The notes under the pieces are model-generated. The model was not told the DNA's origin. It ran no database searches and saw only the letters and a list, made by a program, of their open reading frames with translations. From Chloroflexota bacterium (GTDB lineage: Bacteria > Chloroflexota > Dehalococcoidia > Lucifugimonadales > UBA3495): DNA of 33,037 bases. Below, in pieces: positions 1-9,603 of the stretch. Each line of letters begins with the position of its first letter. Within the stretch, counting starts at the first letter, position 1. The stretch is taken from contig JADFJS010000003.1 in NCBI GenBank assembly GCA_022566155.1, positions 1 through 33,037 on the forward strand, given 5' to 3'. A program made the translations under genes and the position numbers.

Positions 1-2
1 TA

Positions 3-560
3 AATAAAATAGAGAACCGGCGCATGGCCCACAGCTGGCACCGGTGCTCAATGCGGCCCAGGTCCATTAATGCCAACTTGGTGGAGTCCGATTTCGCCGA
101 TAAGGTGCTAGGCTGTATAAACCTGGATGAGGGTTGGCGTGATGCGGTGCTCAAAGTCCTCGCGAACGAAGGTCCGAGGCCTGACCACAGCTTGGACATG
201 AAACGGATTGAAGGGGCTATATCTAATCTCAGGAAGCAACACCTCTGGGGCGCTATCAGCGACGAGGTGTTCAAGAAGGAACATCAGATACTAACGCGGC
301 AGCTAAGGGCCTTGATGCCGCCAGCATCACCGAAGATGACGCCTAATCTTGACCGAGCCGCACAGTTGCTACAAGATCTGCCGGCCCTCTGGCAACACCC
401 TGGGGTGAGTCCCGAACAAAGAAGGGATATGGCCCGAGAGGTATTTCAGGAGATCCGATTGAGGGAAGGTAGGTTGGTGGCGGTGACACCCAAACCGAAC
501 TACGCCCCCCTGTTCGCGTATAGTTTAATTCACCATGTCGGTGGCGCGGGTTTATCTTGA
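3..560 (+). CDS. Serine recombinase, C-terminal fragment (5' end outside window)
   Basis: This is the C-terminal part of a large serine site-specific recombinase, the enzyme class that integrates and excises mobile elements. The reading frame is open to the left edge, so the catalytic resolvase domain lies outside the window. What remains is the end of the zinc-ribbon region (HRCSMRP), a long helical stretch resembling the recombinase coiled coil, and a tail of the family type (LLQDLPALWQHPGVSPEQRR, REVFQEIRLREG, PNYAPLFAY). An internal ATG at 24 is in frame but is not a natural start for this family. The C-terminus ends abruptly (HHVGGAGLS), and the stop codon lies in a sequence resembling the repeat at 2592-2765, so the end may have been altered. 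Family assignment comes from remembered motifs; whether the full gene is intact cannot be judged. Confidence 0.72.
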   Translation, partial: NKIENRRMAHSWHRCSMRPRSINANLVESDFADKVLGCINLDEGWRDAVLKVLANEGPRPDHSLDMKRIEGAISNLRKQHLWGAISDEVFKKEHQILTRQLRALMPPASPKMTPNLDRAAQLLQDLPALWQHPGVSPEQRRDMAREVFQEIRLREGRLVAVTPKPNYAPLFAYSLIHHVGGAGLS

Positions 561-577
561 GCCTGTCGAAGGATGGC
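549..577. repeat. Fragment resembling the 2592-2765 repeat
   Basis: The stretch reading GTTTATCTTGAGCC then TGTCGAAGGA resembles the segment GTTTATCCTGTGGC then TAGTCGAAGGA near 2699-2723. It overlaps the stop codon of the recombinase fragment. It is short and could be a coincidence, but it also contains the CTTCGACAGGCTCA-type motif (reverse strand) common in such repeats. Confidence 0.4.
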
Positions 578-677
578 GTACTCGGGTCAAGCGGTTTTGG
601 GATAGGTGCTGAACTGGCGATACCGAGCTGCGCCAACCCGGCCCCGCCCTGCGACACTCGACTTTGCGGTAGCGGGC

Positions 678-2342
<1,665 letters not shown>

Positions 2343-2378
2343 TGGCTGCCTCCGGCGTCTTATTCCGTCTCTGACTCC

Positions 2379-2407
2379 AGTCTAGACAGCATGGGATATA
2401 GTGTCAA
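2379..2407 (-). promoter_or_regulatory. Sigma-70-type promoter of the acyl-CoA mutase
   Basis: Reading the minus strand, TTGACA (2407-2402) is followed after 17 bases by TAGACT (2384-2379), about 37 bases before the TTG start at 2342. The -35 box is perfect and the spacing ideal. Predicted from sequence only. Confidence 0.6.
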
Positions 2408-2436
2408 CGCGGCGGTGCGTGGCAAGGTAGTTAGGA

Positions 2437-2597
2437 GCTAATACCTAGTCAACTTGCATTAAGAAGTGTCATTGCGAGGCCCGACGGAGGAGGGCCGTGG
2501 CAATCTGGGGTGGGATTCCTGAGGGCTGCCACTACCGGGATTGCTTCGCTTCGCTCGCAATGACTTGGTATTAAACGCGAGTTGACTAGGAACTAGT
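2437..2597. repeat. MITE-like inverted repeat, copy A1
   Basis: A non-coding element of about 160 bp with imperfect terminal inverted repeats. The left end reads GCTAATACCTAGTCAACT and the right end, reverse complemented, ACTAGTTCCTAGTCAACT. Inside, both ends continue into TGTCATTGCGAG-like and CGCAATGAC-like sequence, so the element could fold into one long hairpin. A near-identical copy in the opposite orientation begins at 32937. No open reading frame of note lies inside, which fits a non-autonomous element moved by a transposase elsewhere. It lies between the mutase promoter and tyrS. Confidence 0.75.
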
Positions 2598-2765
2598 ACT
2601 CAGTCAACTCAATTATGATGTCATTCTGAACCGGAACCCGCCGCAGGCGGATGGAGGTGAAGAATCTCCCCACCCACGTGAGGGAGACCCTTCGCGGAGT
2701 TTATCCTGTGGCTAGTCGAAGGACTCAGGGTGACACCACCACCTTTGGGTTGACTAGCTACTAGT
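2592..2765. repeat. MITE-like inverted repeat, type B, abutting A1
   Basis: A second non-coding element directly beside copy A1. It shares the outer terminal motif (left ACTAGTACTCAGTCAAC, right reverse complement ACTAGTAGCTAGTCAAC) but has a different core, with GTCATTCTGAACC at one side and CAGGGTGACACC at the other. The core contains AGACCCTTCGCGGAGTTTAT, which recurs with small changes near 20089-20108. Together with A1 it fills almost all of the 511-base gap between the mutase and tyrS. Confidence 0.68.
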
Positions 2766-2853
2766 ACGGTGGCGCATCCATGAGTGGAAACCTGGTCCGT
2801 GATTCTGGTAAAGGCTGGAATGACGATGGTGTGGAGGTGAAAGGGTATCGGTA

Positions 2854-4098
2854 CTATTGCCCTACCAAACGGACGAAACGGCGGTTGCCCCGTTTGAGAA
2901 TGATGCGTTGCTCGAAACCGAGTTGAGCGATTCGATCGTCCCGGTCCAACTTGCGGGTTTCGCCGGTTGAATCGTTGATCGCTTCTATCGCCCCCTGGCG
3001 GATCAGGCGTTTCGCTTCCGTGGTGCTGGAGGCAAGCCCGCTTTCGAATATGATGTTGCTCAGCCGCCGGCCCTCAGCGTCGTCAGATCGGGCCAATGAT
3101 GGCTCGACGAAATCAGGGATATCGTCGGGCAGTCCCCGGCCCTGCACAACACGCTCAAAATTGTCCTGGGCGGCGTCCGCCGCATGACCGTCGTGGAACT
3201 GGGCGGTGATGTCATTTGCCAAGCGTTTCTTCAAACCCATGGGACCGCCCGGGTCCGACGCCAGGTCCCGGGAGATGGCGGCCAGCTCTTCGTCGGGCAT
3301 GTCGGTCAGGTATTCAAAGTAGGGGCAGATCAATTCGTCGGGCAGCGACATGACCTTTGCATACATGTCGTTGGGCGGGTCCTCAAGCGCGATGTAGTTG
3401 TCCAGGCTCTTGCTCATCTTCTGGACACCATCGGTACCCACCAGCATGGGCATCAAGAAACACTGCTGGGGTTTCTGGCCCACCATGCCCTGCATCTCAC
3501 GTCCAACCAGCAGGTTGAACCTCTGGTCGGTGCCGCCAAACTCCACGTCGGACTCGATCTGGACCGAGTCGTAGGCCTGTAGCAGGGGATACAGCAGCTC
3601 GGTGATGGCGATGGGGCGGTGCTCTGCGAACCGCTTGGCGAAATCGTCTCGCTGGAGAAACTGGGCCACGGTAAACTTGCTGGTCAGCTGGATCACGTCC
3701 GCCAGGGTAAATTTGCCGAACCACTCGCTTTGCCAAACCACCTGGGTCAGGTCCCGGTCCACCACTTTGAAGAATTGACGCAGGTAGGATTCGGCGTTGT
3801 CGATCACCTCCTGATGGGTCAGCATGGGACGAGTCACCGACTGGCCGCTGGGGTCGCCGATCTGGGCGGTCCAGTCTCCCACGATCAGGATCACCTGGTG
3901 CCCAAGCTGCTGTAGCTGGCGCAGTTTGCGAAGCCCTACTACGTGGCCCAGATGGATGTCGGGACGGCTGGGGTCAAATCCCATCTTGAGCCGTAGTGGT
4001 CTGCCCTCCTGCAAAAGGCGCACAAACTCTTCCTCGGAGATGATCTCCGCCACGCCCCGCTTTGTGATCCGGTCCAACTCGGCCGCATCATAGGTCAT
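2854..4098 (-). CDS. tyrS: Tyrosyl-tRNA synthetase
   Basis: Charges tRNA-Tyr with tyrosine in the cytoplasm (class I synthetase, 414 aa). The ATP-binding signatures are visible: HLGH at residues 49-52 (HIGH motif) and KMSKS at 227-231. Between them, LLQAYDSVQIESDVEFGGTD carries residues typical of the tyrosine pocket, and the C-terminus (LIRQGAIEAIND) is an S4-type RNA-binding domain. I chose the ATG at 4098 (MTYDAAELDR) over the longer frame to 4212 because the extension is not family-like and GGAG precedes this ATG. The start overlaps the ribF stop by 11 bases, so the two genes are translationally coupled and presumably share the ribF promoter. Confidence 0.95.
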   Translation of the reverse strand: MTYDAAELDRITKRGVAEIISEEEFVRLLQEGRPLRLKMGFDPSRPDIHLGHVVGLRKLRQLQQLGHQVILIVGDWTAQIGDPSGQSVTRPMLTHQEVIDNAESYLRQFFKVVDRDLTQVVWQSEWFGKFTLADVIQLTSKFTVAQFLQRDDFAKRFAEHRPIAITELLYPLLQAYDSVQIESDVEFGGTDQRFNLLVGREMQGMVGQKPQQCFLMPMLVGTDGVQKMSKSLDNYIALEDPPNDMYAKVMSLPDELICPYFEYLTDMPDEELAAISRDLASDPGGPMGLKKRLANDITAQFHDGHAADAAQDNFERVVQGRGLPDDIPDFVEPSLARSDDAEGRRLSNIIFESGLASSTTEAKRLIRQGAIEAINDSTGETRKLDRDDRIAQLGFEQRIILKRGNRRFVRLVGQ

Positions 4099-5041
4099 GA
4101 GGAGCTCCGTCGGCCGCCAGGGCCAGCCGGCAGTCGGCGACATCCTGGTTGATCTGTTCCACCAGGCTGTCGACGGACGAGAAATTCTCCTGGTCCCGCA
4201 GCTTCTGCACAAACTCGATACATAGGCGGCTGCCGTACAAGTCTGCGTCGAAGTCCATCACGTACGCTTCCACCAGCCGTTCCCCCGGGCCAAAGGTGGG
4301 GCGCACCCCGATGCTGGTGGCCGATGGGTGCCGCACGCCGTCGATGATAGCCCAGGTGGCGTATATTCCGTCGCCGGGGATTATCATCTCCGGGGCTATG
4401 TCCAGATTAGCTGTGGGGAATCCCAGGTCTCTTCCCCGGCGGTCTCCCACCACCACCTTGCCTGTCAGAGAGAAATTGCGGCCGAGCAGCCGGGCTCCGG
4501 CGGCTACGTCGCCCCACGCGATCGCCTCACGGATGCGGCGGCTCTGCACCGGAGACCCATCCAGCACCAGCGGTTGCGCTTCCTCCACCCAGAAACCCAA
4601 CTGAGGTCCTAGCTGGCGTAGAAAGTTGATGTCCCCCTCGCGGTTCTGGCCCACGGCGGCGCCGGGCCCCATGATCAGGCCTTTCATCCCGAGGGTTTCC
4701 ACCAGTAATGCAGCGAAGTCTCGGGCCGTGACCTGGGAATCTTCGGCCGTGAATTCCAGGCCTACCACCAGTGGGATGCCCTGGGCCTTGAGCAAACGCT
4801 TGCGTTGCTCAGGCGTGGTAATATAGCGTACTTGAGTGCCGGGGCGGAGCACGGTAATCGGGTGGTTGGTGAAGGTGATTACCGCTGGCAAGCGGTCCGG
4901 TTGAGCGAGCTGGGTAAGCTGTTGCAGCAGGTGTTGGTGGCCCAGGTGGACCCCATCGAAAACCCCGATGGTAAGGACAGTTTCTCTGTCGGGGGCGAAG
5001 CTGGCCAGCCGTTGGCGAAGGCTCATTTCGGCGTGTCTCAT
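4088..5041 (-). CDS. ribF: Bifunctional riboflavin kinase / FAD synthetase
   Basis: Makes FMN and then FAD from riboflavin; 317 aa, the usual length. The N-terminal FMN-adenylyltransferase domain shows the nucleotidyltransferase motif GVFDGVHLGH; the middle has the AQPLVLDGSPVQSRRIREAI segment (xSSxxIR-like); and the C-terminal kinase domain has GDRRGRDLGFPTANL and a GIYATWA strand. The ATG at 5041 gives MRHAEMSLRQRL; the internal MSLRQRL Met is an alternative start. The gene is first in a two-gene unit with tyrS. FAD and FMN supply suits the several flavin-linked redox genes nearby, although ribF is a housekeeping gene everywhere. Confidence 0.95.
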   Translation of the reverse strand: MRHAEMSLRQRLASFAPDRETVLTIGVFDGVHLGHQHLLQQLTQLAQPDRLPAVITFTNHPITVLRPGTQVRYITTPEQRKRLLKAQGIPLVVGLEFTAEDSQVTARDFAALLVETLGMKGLIMGPGAAVGQNREGDINFLRQLGPQLGFWVEEAQPLVLDGSPVQSRRIREAIAWGDVAAGARLLGRNFSLTGKVVVGDRRGRDLGFPTANLDIAPEMIIPGDGIYATWAIIDGVRHPSATSIGVRPTFGPGERLVEAYVMDFDADLYGSRLCIEFVQKLRDQENFSSVDSLVEQINQDVADCRLALAADGAPHDL

Positions 5042-5138
5042 TCGGTTGGCCCGGTCCCCAGTGTATCCCCTTTCCTGCGTAATACCGGCGGAGTACAGTA
5101 GGTTTTAGGCGCGTTTGGCAGGTGTTGAAGGCGCTGGG

Positions 5139-5167
5139 ATGGTAGCACAGGCAGGTAGAGGCGTCAA
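5139..5167 (-). promoter_or_regulatory. Sigma-70-type promoter of ribF-tyrS
   Basis: Reading the minus strand, TTGACG (5167-5162), a 17-base spacer and TACCAT (5144-5139) lie about 100 bases upstream of the ribF start. Sequence prediction only; the leader between promoter and start shows no recognised riboswitch. Confidence 0.5.
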
Positions 5168-5240
5168 CCAAATACAGCCCGGTCAGGCCGCCCGTATCGG
5201 CATTGTCCGCCCTCAAATTGGTCAAAACCGGCCCGGTATT

Positions 5241-5249
5241 TGCTAGATT
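5241..5249 (+). promoter_or_regulatory. Extended -10 promoter of the rsmD-coaD unit
   Basis: TGCTAGATT is an extended -10 element (TGN plus TAGATT) in an AT-rich stretch that contrasts with the GC-rich surroundings. A TTGGTC at 5218-5223 is 20 bases upstream, too far to be an ideal -35 box, which an extended -10 can tolerate. Confidence 0.45.
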
Positions 5250-5310
5250 AAATTTTAATATTATGTTTAAATTCGTTAAAAGTTCCGGCGCAAGTTCTGG
5301 TAAACGTTCC

Positions 5311-5874
5311 ATGCGGGTGGTCGCTGGTACGGCCAAAGGCCGGCGGCTTATGGGGACCATTTCCCCCCAGGCCCGTCCCACCACCGAGCGGGTGCGGGCG
5401 GCGATCTTTAACATCATTAGCCCCGATCTGTACCACGAAGGCCGTGTCCTGGATCTGTACGCCGGCTCGGGTAGCCTGGGCATCGAAGCCCTCAGCCGGG
5501 GAGCATCGTGGGCCGACTTTGTCGAGCAGGACCGGCGCCAGTGCGGGGTGATCCAGACCAACCTGGATAATACCGGATTCGGTTCCCGTGGCAGGGTCCA
5601 CTGCGCTCTGGTGGAGGGAAGCCTGGATAATCTGGCGGGGCCATATCAATTGGTGCTGCTGGACCCTCCCTACCGCTTGCAGACGCTGGGCGAGGTTTTG
5701 GAAAAGATCGGGTCGGCACAGGGCTTGGTCAACCAGGGCGGAATGGTGGTGGCGGGTCACTCCCGGCACCTGGCCCTGCTCCCCGATTACGGCCAACTGC
5801 GGCTGGTTTCCAACCGCCGTTACGGGGACAACCTGGTGGACTTCTACCTGCTGGAGATCGAAAACGGAGATTGA
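5311..5874 (+). CDS. rsmD: 16S rRNA (guanine966-N2)-methyltransferase
   Basis: Methylates G966 of 16S rRNA using S-adenosylmethionine. From ATG 5311 the protein is 187 aa, the normal family size, and begins MRVVAGTAKGRRL, the typical RsmD start. The SAM-binding motif VLDLYAGSGSLGIEALSRGA and the catalytic DPPY motif (LLDPPYRL) are both present. An in-frame ATG at 5263 would add 16 residues and lies just after the predicted promoter; no strong ribosome site marks either start, so the choice rests on family alignment. coaD follows after three bases, a gene pairing widely conserved in bacteria. Confidence 0.9.
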   Translation: MRVVAGTAKGRRLMGTISPQARPTTERVRAAIFNIISPDLYHEGRVLDLYAGSGSLGIEALSRGASWADFVEQDRRQCGVIQTNLDNTGFGSRGRVHCALVEGSLDNLAGPYQLVLLDPPYRLQTLGEVLEKIGSAQGLVNQGGMVVAGHSRHLALLPDYGQLRLVSNRRYGDNLVDFYLLEIENGD

Positions 5875-5877
5875 TTA

Positions 5878-6354
5878 ATGGCGAGCGCACTCTACCCGGG
5901 GAGCTTTGATCCGGTTACCCTTGGCCACCTGGACGTGGCCTCCCGAGCGGCGGCTCTATTTGAAAAGGTGATCGTGGCGGTGTACTCCAGACCGGCAAAA
6001 GACCTTGCTTTTAACGATGAAGAAAGGGTCGACATGTTTGCCAAGTCGGTGTCGCACCTGCCCAACGTGGAGGTAACGATATTTGATGGTCTCGTAGTGC
6101 GTATGGCCCAGAAGGTGGGCGCCACCGTCATCGTGCGTGGCCTGCGAAGCGGCGCCGATTTCGATTATGAGTATGACATGGCGTTCATGAACCGGAAGTT
6201 GGCGCCCGACGTCGACATGGTTTCCTTCATGACTTCGCAGGAGTACATGTTTATCAGCTCCAGCCTCTTGAAAGAGGTTGCTCGACTGGGTGGTGACATC
6301 GCCAGCATGGTACCGCCCCACGTGGCCGAAGCGGTCCGCACCAAATTTGCTTAA
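5878..6354 (+). CDS. coaD: Phosphopantetheine adenylyltransferase
   Basis: Catalyses the penultimate step of coenzyme A synthesis, transferring AMP from ATP to 4'-phosphopantetheine. The protein is 158 aa, as usual for the family. The nucleotidyltransferase signature GSFDPVTLGH spans residues 8-17, with VRGLRSGADFDYEYDMAFMN and the C-terminal FISSSLLKEVA (ISSTxxKE-like) also present. It sits three bases after rsmD. Its TAA stop is in the same reading frame as the following coiled-coil gene, which has no ordinary start codon nearby (see the next gene). Confidence 0.96.
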   Translation: MASALYPGSFDPVTLGHLDVASRAAALFEKVIVAVYSRPAKDLAFNDEERVDMFAKSVSHLPNVEVTIFDGLVVRMAQKVGATVIVRGLRSGADFDYEYDMAFMNRKLAPDVDMVSFMTSQEYMFISSSLLKEVARLGGDIASMVPPHVAEAVRTKFA

Positions 6355-6393
6355 CCGGTCCTGGAAGCACAGCGGCCGGAAAAGGGGGACATC

Positions 6394-6924
6394 ATAGATA
6401 TCATCAACGTTATAGACCGTCTGGAGACCCTTATCGATACCAGCAAGGGCGTGCCGGTGAGCGGCAATGTGCTCATCGACAAGAAGAAGGTCATGGAGCT
6501 GCTGGACCAATTGCGCCTGGCGATCCCTCAGGAGATAATGGCTGCCGAGGAAGTACTGAACGAGAAGGACCAGATCCTCAATCTGTCGCTGTTGGAAGCC
6601 CGGCGCACCAAGGCCCAGGCCGAAGACGAATACCGGGAGCGCTTGGACCATAGTGAGATCGCCATGGTGGCGGAGCGCCGCGCCGAGGAGACGTTGCGGC
6701 AGGCTGATGAAAGCGCCGAACGAATCGGCCGCCAGTCGGAGACCCAGGCCCGGTCCCGCCGCGTCGAGGCCGATGCTTACGCCCTCCATAGCCTGAGGTC
6801 GCTGGAGCGAGAGCTGAGCGCCCTCCACGGTTCCGTGCGCAAAGGAATAGACCTGCTGGCGGCCGATCAGGCTGCCGCGTCGATAGAGAACCATGCCGAG
6901 TTGGAAGGCAGCCTGCCCGCGTAA
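6394..6924 (+). CDS. Coiled-coil protein of unknown function, probable AUA start
   Basis: A mostly helical, charged protein (about 176 aa) rich in Ala, Glu, Arg and Gln. Long heptad-like stretches resemble the stalk subunits of rotary ATPases or DivIVA-like proteins, but I do not recognise a named family. The first usual start codon in frame is GTG 6451, yet the frame upstream encodes a convincing helix (IINVIDRLETLIDTSK) back to a GGGGG ribosome-binding site at 6384-6388. Five bases after that site is ATA (6394), where an ATG would be expected. There is no ATG, GTG or TTG in frame between the coaD stop and 6451. The gene is the last of the rsmD-coaD unit and ends before a strong hairpin. Confidence 0.6.
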   Translation: MDIINVIDRLETLIDTSKGVPVSGNVLIDKKKVMELLDQLRLAIPQEIMAAEEVLNEKDQILNLSLLEARRTKAQAEDEYRERLDHSEIAMVAERRAEETLRQADESAERIGRQSETQARSRRVEADAYALHSLRSLERELSALHGSVRKGIDLLAADQAAASIENHAELEGSLPA

Positions 6925-6990
6925 GTGGGATCATTGGTTGCCCTCGACCGCCGGCGTGCACCATCACTTCGACGCTGTCGTGTAATTGAG

Positions 6991-7033
6991 GACAGGCCTA
7001 ACCTTCCCACCATCGGGGAAGACTAGGCCTGTC
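6991..7033. terminator. Bidirectional terminator hairpin between convergent genes
   Basis: GACAGGCCTA (6991-7000) pairs perfectly with TAGGCCTGTC (7024-7033), and CTTCCC with GGGGAAG forms an inner stem. It lies between the plus-strand coiled-coil gene and the minus-strand protease gene, so it can terminate both. The U-tract is weak on both sides. Confidence 0.7.
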
Positions 7034-7078
7034 TTGAGCTTGCCGATGGGATGGTGGGCCGCCCGGTTTTTCGAGAGT

Positions 7079-9535
7079 CTAACCGGCAGCGGCGACCAGG
7101 TCTCCATAGTAGCCGCGCATGGATTGGTGAAGCTCCTTGAGCCGTTGTTCCACCAGTTGGTTCACGGTCCCCTTTGGAAAGCTGCCATCCGCCTGGCGCT
7201 TGCCGGCGGGCACGCCCGTTAAGATCTCCAGTCCTTCATCGATCGTCTTAACGGCGTACACGTTAAAGGTCCCCTCTTTTACCGCCTCGGCCACATCCTC
7301 CCTCAGCATCAGGTTTCGCTTGTTCTGATAGGGAATCATCACGCCTTGATCGCCGGTCAAGCCGTCGATCCGGCAGACGTCGAACATCCCCTCCACTTTC
7401 TGGTTGACGCCGCCGATGGGCTGAATCTCCCCTTTCTGATTGACCGAGCCGGTGACGGCGATGCTCTGTTTGATGGGCAGCCCCGACAGGCTGGATATGA
7501 TGGCGTACAACTCGGTGGAGGAGGCGCTATCCCCGTCCACTCCATCGTAGGATTGCTCGAAACACATGCTGGCCGTCAGGGTCAGCGGTCTTTCTTGCCC
7601 GTATCGGGCCCCCAGAAAGCCGCCGAGGATCAACACACCCTTGTCGTGGGTGCGGCCGCTGAGGGAGGCTTCCCGTTCTATATTGATCACCCCTTCCCGC
7701 CCGGCGAAGGTCTGGGCGGTGATACGCGAGGGGCGGCCGAAACTGAAGTCCCCCAGATCGTAGACGGCCAGGCCGTTTATCTGGCCCACCACCGAGCCGG
7801 TCACCTCAAGAAGCAGCGACCCTTCGGCAATCATCTCCCGCAAGCGCTCTTCAACCAGGTTCAGGCGATGGATCTTTTGGGCTTTCGCTTGGCGGACGTG
7901 AGTGGCCTGGACCAGGGAACAGGAGTCCTTTCTGGCCCAGTAATCGGCCTCGATAAGCAGGTCTTTGATCTGTCCAAACCGGGTGGACAGCTTGTTCTGG
8001 TCCGAGACCTGGCGCGCGGCGTATTCGATAACTCGGGCCGCACCACCGGCATCAAACTGCAGTAGCTGCTCTTCTTGGCAGGTCCAGCAGATGAATGCGC
8101 AGTACGCTTGGATGTTTTCCGGTGTCAACTCTATCTGGTAGTCAAATTCGGCCTTGACCTTGAATAGGTCTCCAAAATCTTCCTGGTCCAGGGTGGATAA
8201 AGTTCTGTAGATGCCTTCATCGCCGGTGGCGATGACTTTCAGGTCCAGTGAGATCGGTTCCGGCCGGAGCCCCTGAGGGATGGAATATCCGGCTTGTTCC
8301 GCCGGGTCCTCCAGTTGTATCTCCCGGTTGCGAATGATCCGTTTCAGACCTTCCCAAACGGCCGGATACATCAGCATGTCCCGGGCGTTTAGGACCAGGT
8401 AACCGCCGTTGGCCCGGTGGATGGAACCGGATTTGAGCATGGCATGGTCGCTAACGTAGGTGCCCATGATGGAACGGCGCTCTATCCGACCAAACAGATT
8501 ACCCCAGGTGGGGTTCGGTTCTATGACGATTGGCACGCCCTCCACTCCGCTATTGTCCACCAGCACGTTGACCTCGAAGGGCAGAAAGGGGTTAAGGGCC
8601 AGCCCGGCGCCTCCGGCGTTGGAGTTAACACCGGGAGAAGGTTGCATCCCAGGCGGTGCTTGCTCCTTGAACAGGCCCAGGTTATCCAGTACGTGCTCGA
8701 TCAGCCGGACAAGGTACTCCCATATCGCGGGCACATCGCCGAAAGTTTCCATCATGTGACGGAAAACTTCTGACACACACAGGCTGGCCGCCTCCCGTTC
8801 CAGGGTTTTGATCTTCTCGCCTGTATCTTTCTCGATGTCCCGCATCTTGGGCATGGTCGCCTGGGTCGATTGCATCAGTTGTTCCCGGGTTTCATCGACG
8901 GCCTGCTTCGGTTCCGCCGCCAACGCCTGGTATTCCTCCGGCGTCATGGGCCGGTCCTCCAACATGGGGAAGAGGGTGATACCCGAGGGTGTGACCTGTA
9001 GGGAGAAGTTGGCCGCTTGGGCTTCCTGCTCCAGTTTGGCCATAAGCTCCTGACCGTCCTTGCGTCCGTCATCCTCAATGGCGCGGCGTCGCGCTTCGTA
9101 CTCCTCGCTCTGCAGGACCTTGGGAATTTCTTCCTTCAGCACATTCGGGAACTCGCTCAAATTCGATCGAAATGCCCTGCCTATTCCAACCGGAAGACGG
9201 AGGGCGCGAGGACGGTCGGGGTCTTCGAAATTGTAGACATATACCCAGTCGCCGATGGGCCTCTGGCGCTCTCGCCGCTCCAGGTCTTTTACCAGGCTCT
9301 CCAGATGGGCCTTTATGGCACTGGCCTTTCCGGTGCCGGTTAGGCCGGTGACAAAGAGGTTGTACCCAGGCTTGTCTACCTCCAGGCCAAAACGGATGGC
9401 CTCCAGTGCGCGGTCCTGACCGATGAAGTGGTCCAAGGGCGTCAGTTCGTCGGTACACTGGAAATTCAATGAATCGACGTCACAGGTCCAGGAGGTCTCC
9501 TGCCATGGAACCCGGCATTCGCTTTCCGCTGACAT
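7079..9535 (-). CDS. Lon-family ATP-dependent protease (LonB/YcbZ-like)
   Basis: A soluble AAA+ protease of 818 aa, with an AAA-type ATPase region followed by a C-terminal S16 (Lon) peptidase domain. The catalytic dyad is visible: Ser670 in GDSASS and Lys713 in GGVNQK, 43 residues apart as in E. coli Lon. The ATPase region has FVTGLTGTGKAS near residues 61-72; the residue after Walker Lys70 is Ala71 instead of Ser/Thr, a degeneracy I associate with this branch. DVSL-type Lon substrate-binding N-terminal sequence is absent, so this is not classical Lon. Start is ATG 9535 with GGGGGAG upstream. The gene stands alone, convergent with the rsmD-coaD unit and divergent from the nuclease-domain gene. 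Likely role: protein quality control. Confidence 0.87.
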   Translation of the reverse strand: MSAESECRVPWQETSWTCDVDSLNFQCTDELTPLDHFIGQDRALEAIRFGLEVDKPGYNLFVTGLTGTGKASAIKAHLESLVKDLERRERQRPIGDWVYVYNFEDPDRPRALRLPVGIGRAFRSNLSEFPNVLKEEIPKVLQSEEYEARRRAIEDDGRKDGQELMAKLEQEAQAANFSLQVTPSGITLFPMLEDRPMTPEEYQALAAEPKQAVDETREQLMQSTQATMPKMRDIEKDTGEKIKTLEREAASLCVSEVFRHMMETFGDVPAIWEYLVRLIEHVLDNLGLFKEQAPPGMQPSPGVNSNAGGAGLALNPFLPFEVNVLVDNSGVEGVPIVIEPNPTWGNLFGRIERRSIMGTYVSDHAMLKSGSIHRANGGYLVLNARDMLMYPAVWEGLKRIIRNREIQLEDPAEQAGYSIPQGLRPEPISLDLKVIATGDEGIYRTLSTLDQEDFGDLFKVKAEFDYQIELTPENIQAYCAFICWTCQEEQLLQFDAGGAARVIEYAARQVSDQNKLSTRFGQIKDLLIEADYWARKDSCSLVQATHVRQAKAQKIHRLNLVEERLREMIAEGSLLLEVTGSVVGQINGLAVYDLGDFSFGRPSRITAQTFAGREGVINIEREASLSGRTHDKGVLILGGFLGARYGQERPLTLTASMCFEQSYDGVDGDSASSTELYAIISSLSGLPIKQSIAVTGSVNQKGEIQPIGGVNQKVEGMFDVCRIDGLTGDQGVMIPYQNKRNLMLREDVAEAVKEGTFNVYAVKTIDEGLEILTGVPAGKRQADGSFPKGTVNQLVEQRLKELHQSMRGYYGDLVAAAG

Positions 9536-9597
9536 AAACGTACTCCCCCTGGGCGGATGGTTTGGTACTAGACTCCACTCTGGGCAGCTTTGAATCC

Positions 9598-9603
9598 ATT
9601 ATA
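9598..9603 (-). promoter_or_regulatory. -10 element of the Lon-like protease gene
   Basis: A perfect TATAAT on the minus strand, about 63 bases before the ATG at 9535. No good -35 box is seen at 16-18 bases, so this is a tentative core promoter. Confidence 0.4.

Noticed and set aside
561-677. Possible tRNA or small RNA between the recombinase fragment and the mutase
   Set aside because: No T-loop motif or cloverleaf could be formed; only repeat-like sequence and GC-rich filler.
2780-2853. Short plus-strand frame starting ATGAGTGGAAAC after repeat B
   Set aside because: It runs antisense into tyrS, has no ribosome site and shows no coding character.
5956-6894. A 312-codon frame antisense to coaD and the coiled-coil gene
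   Set aside because: Shadow of two better-supported genes with ribosome sites and operon spacing.
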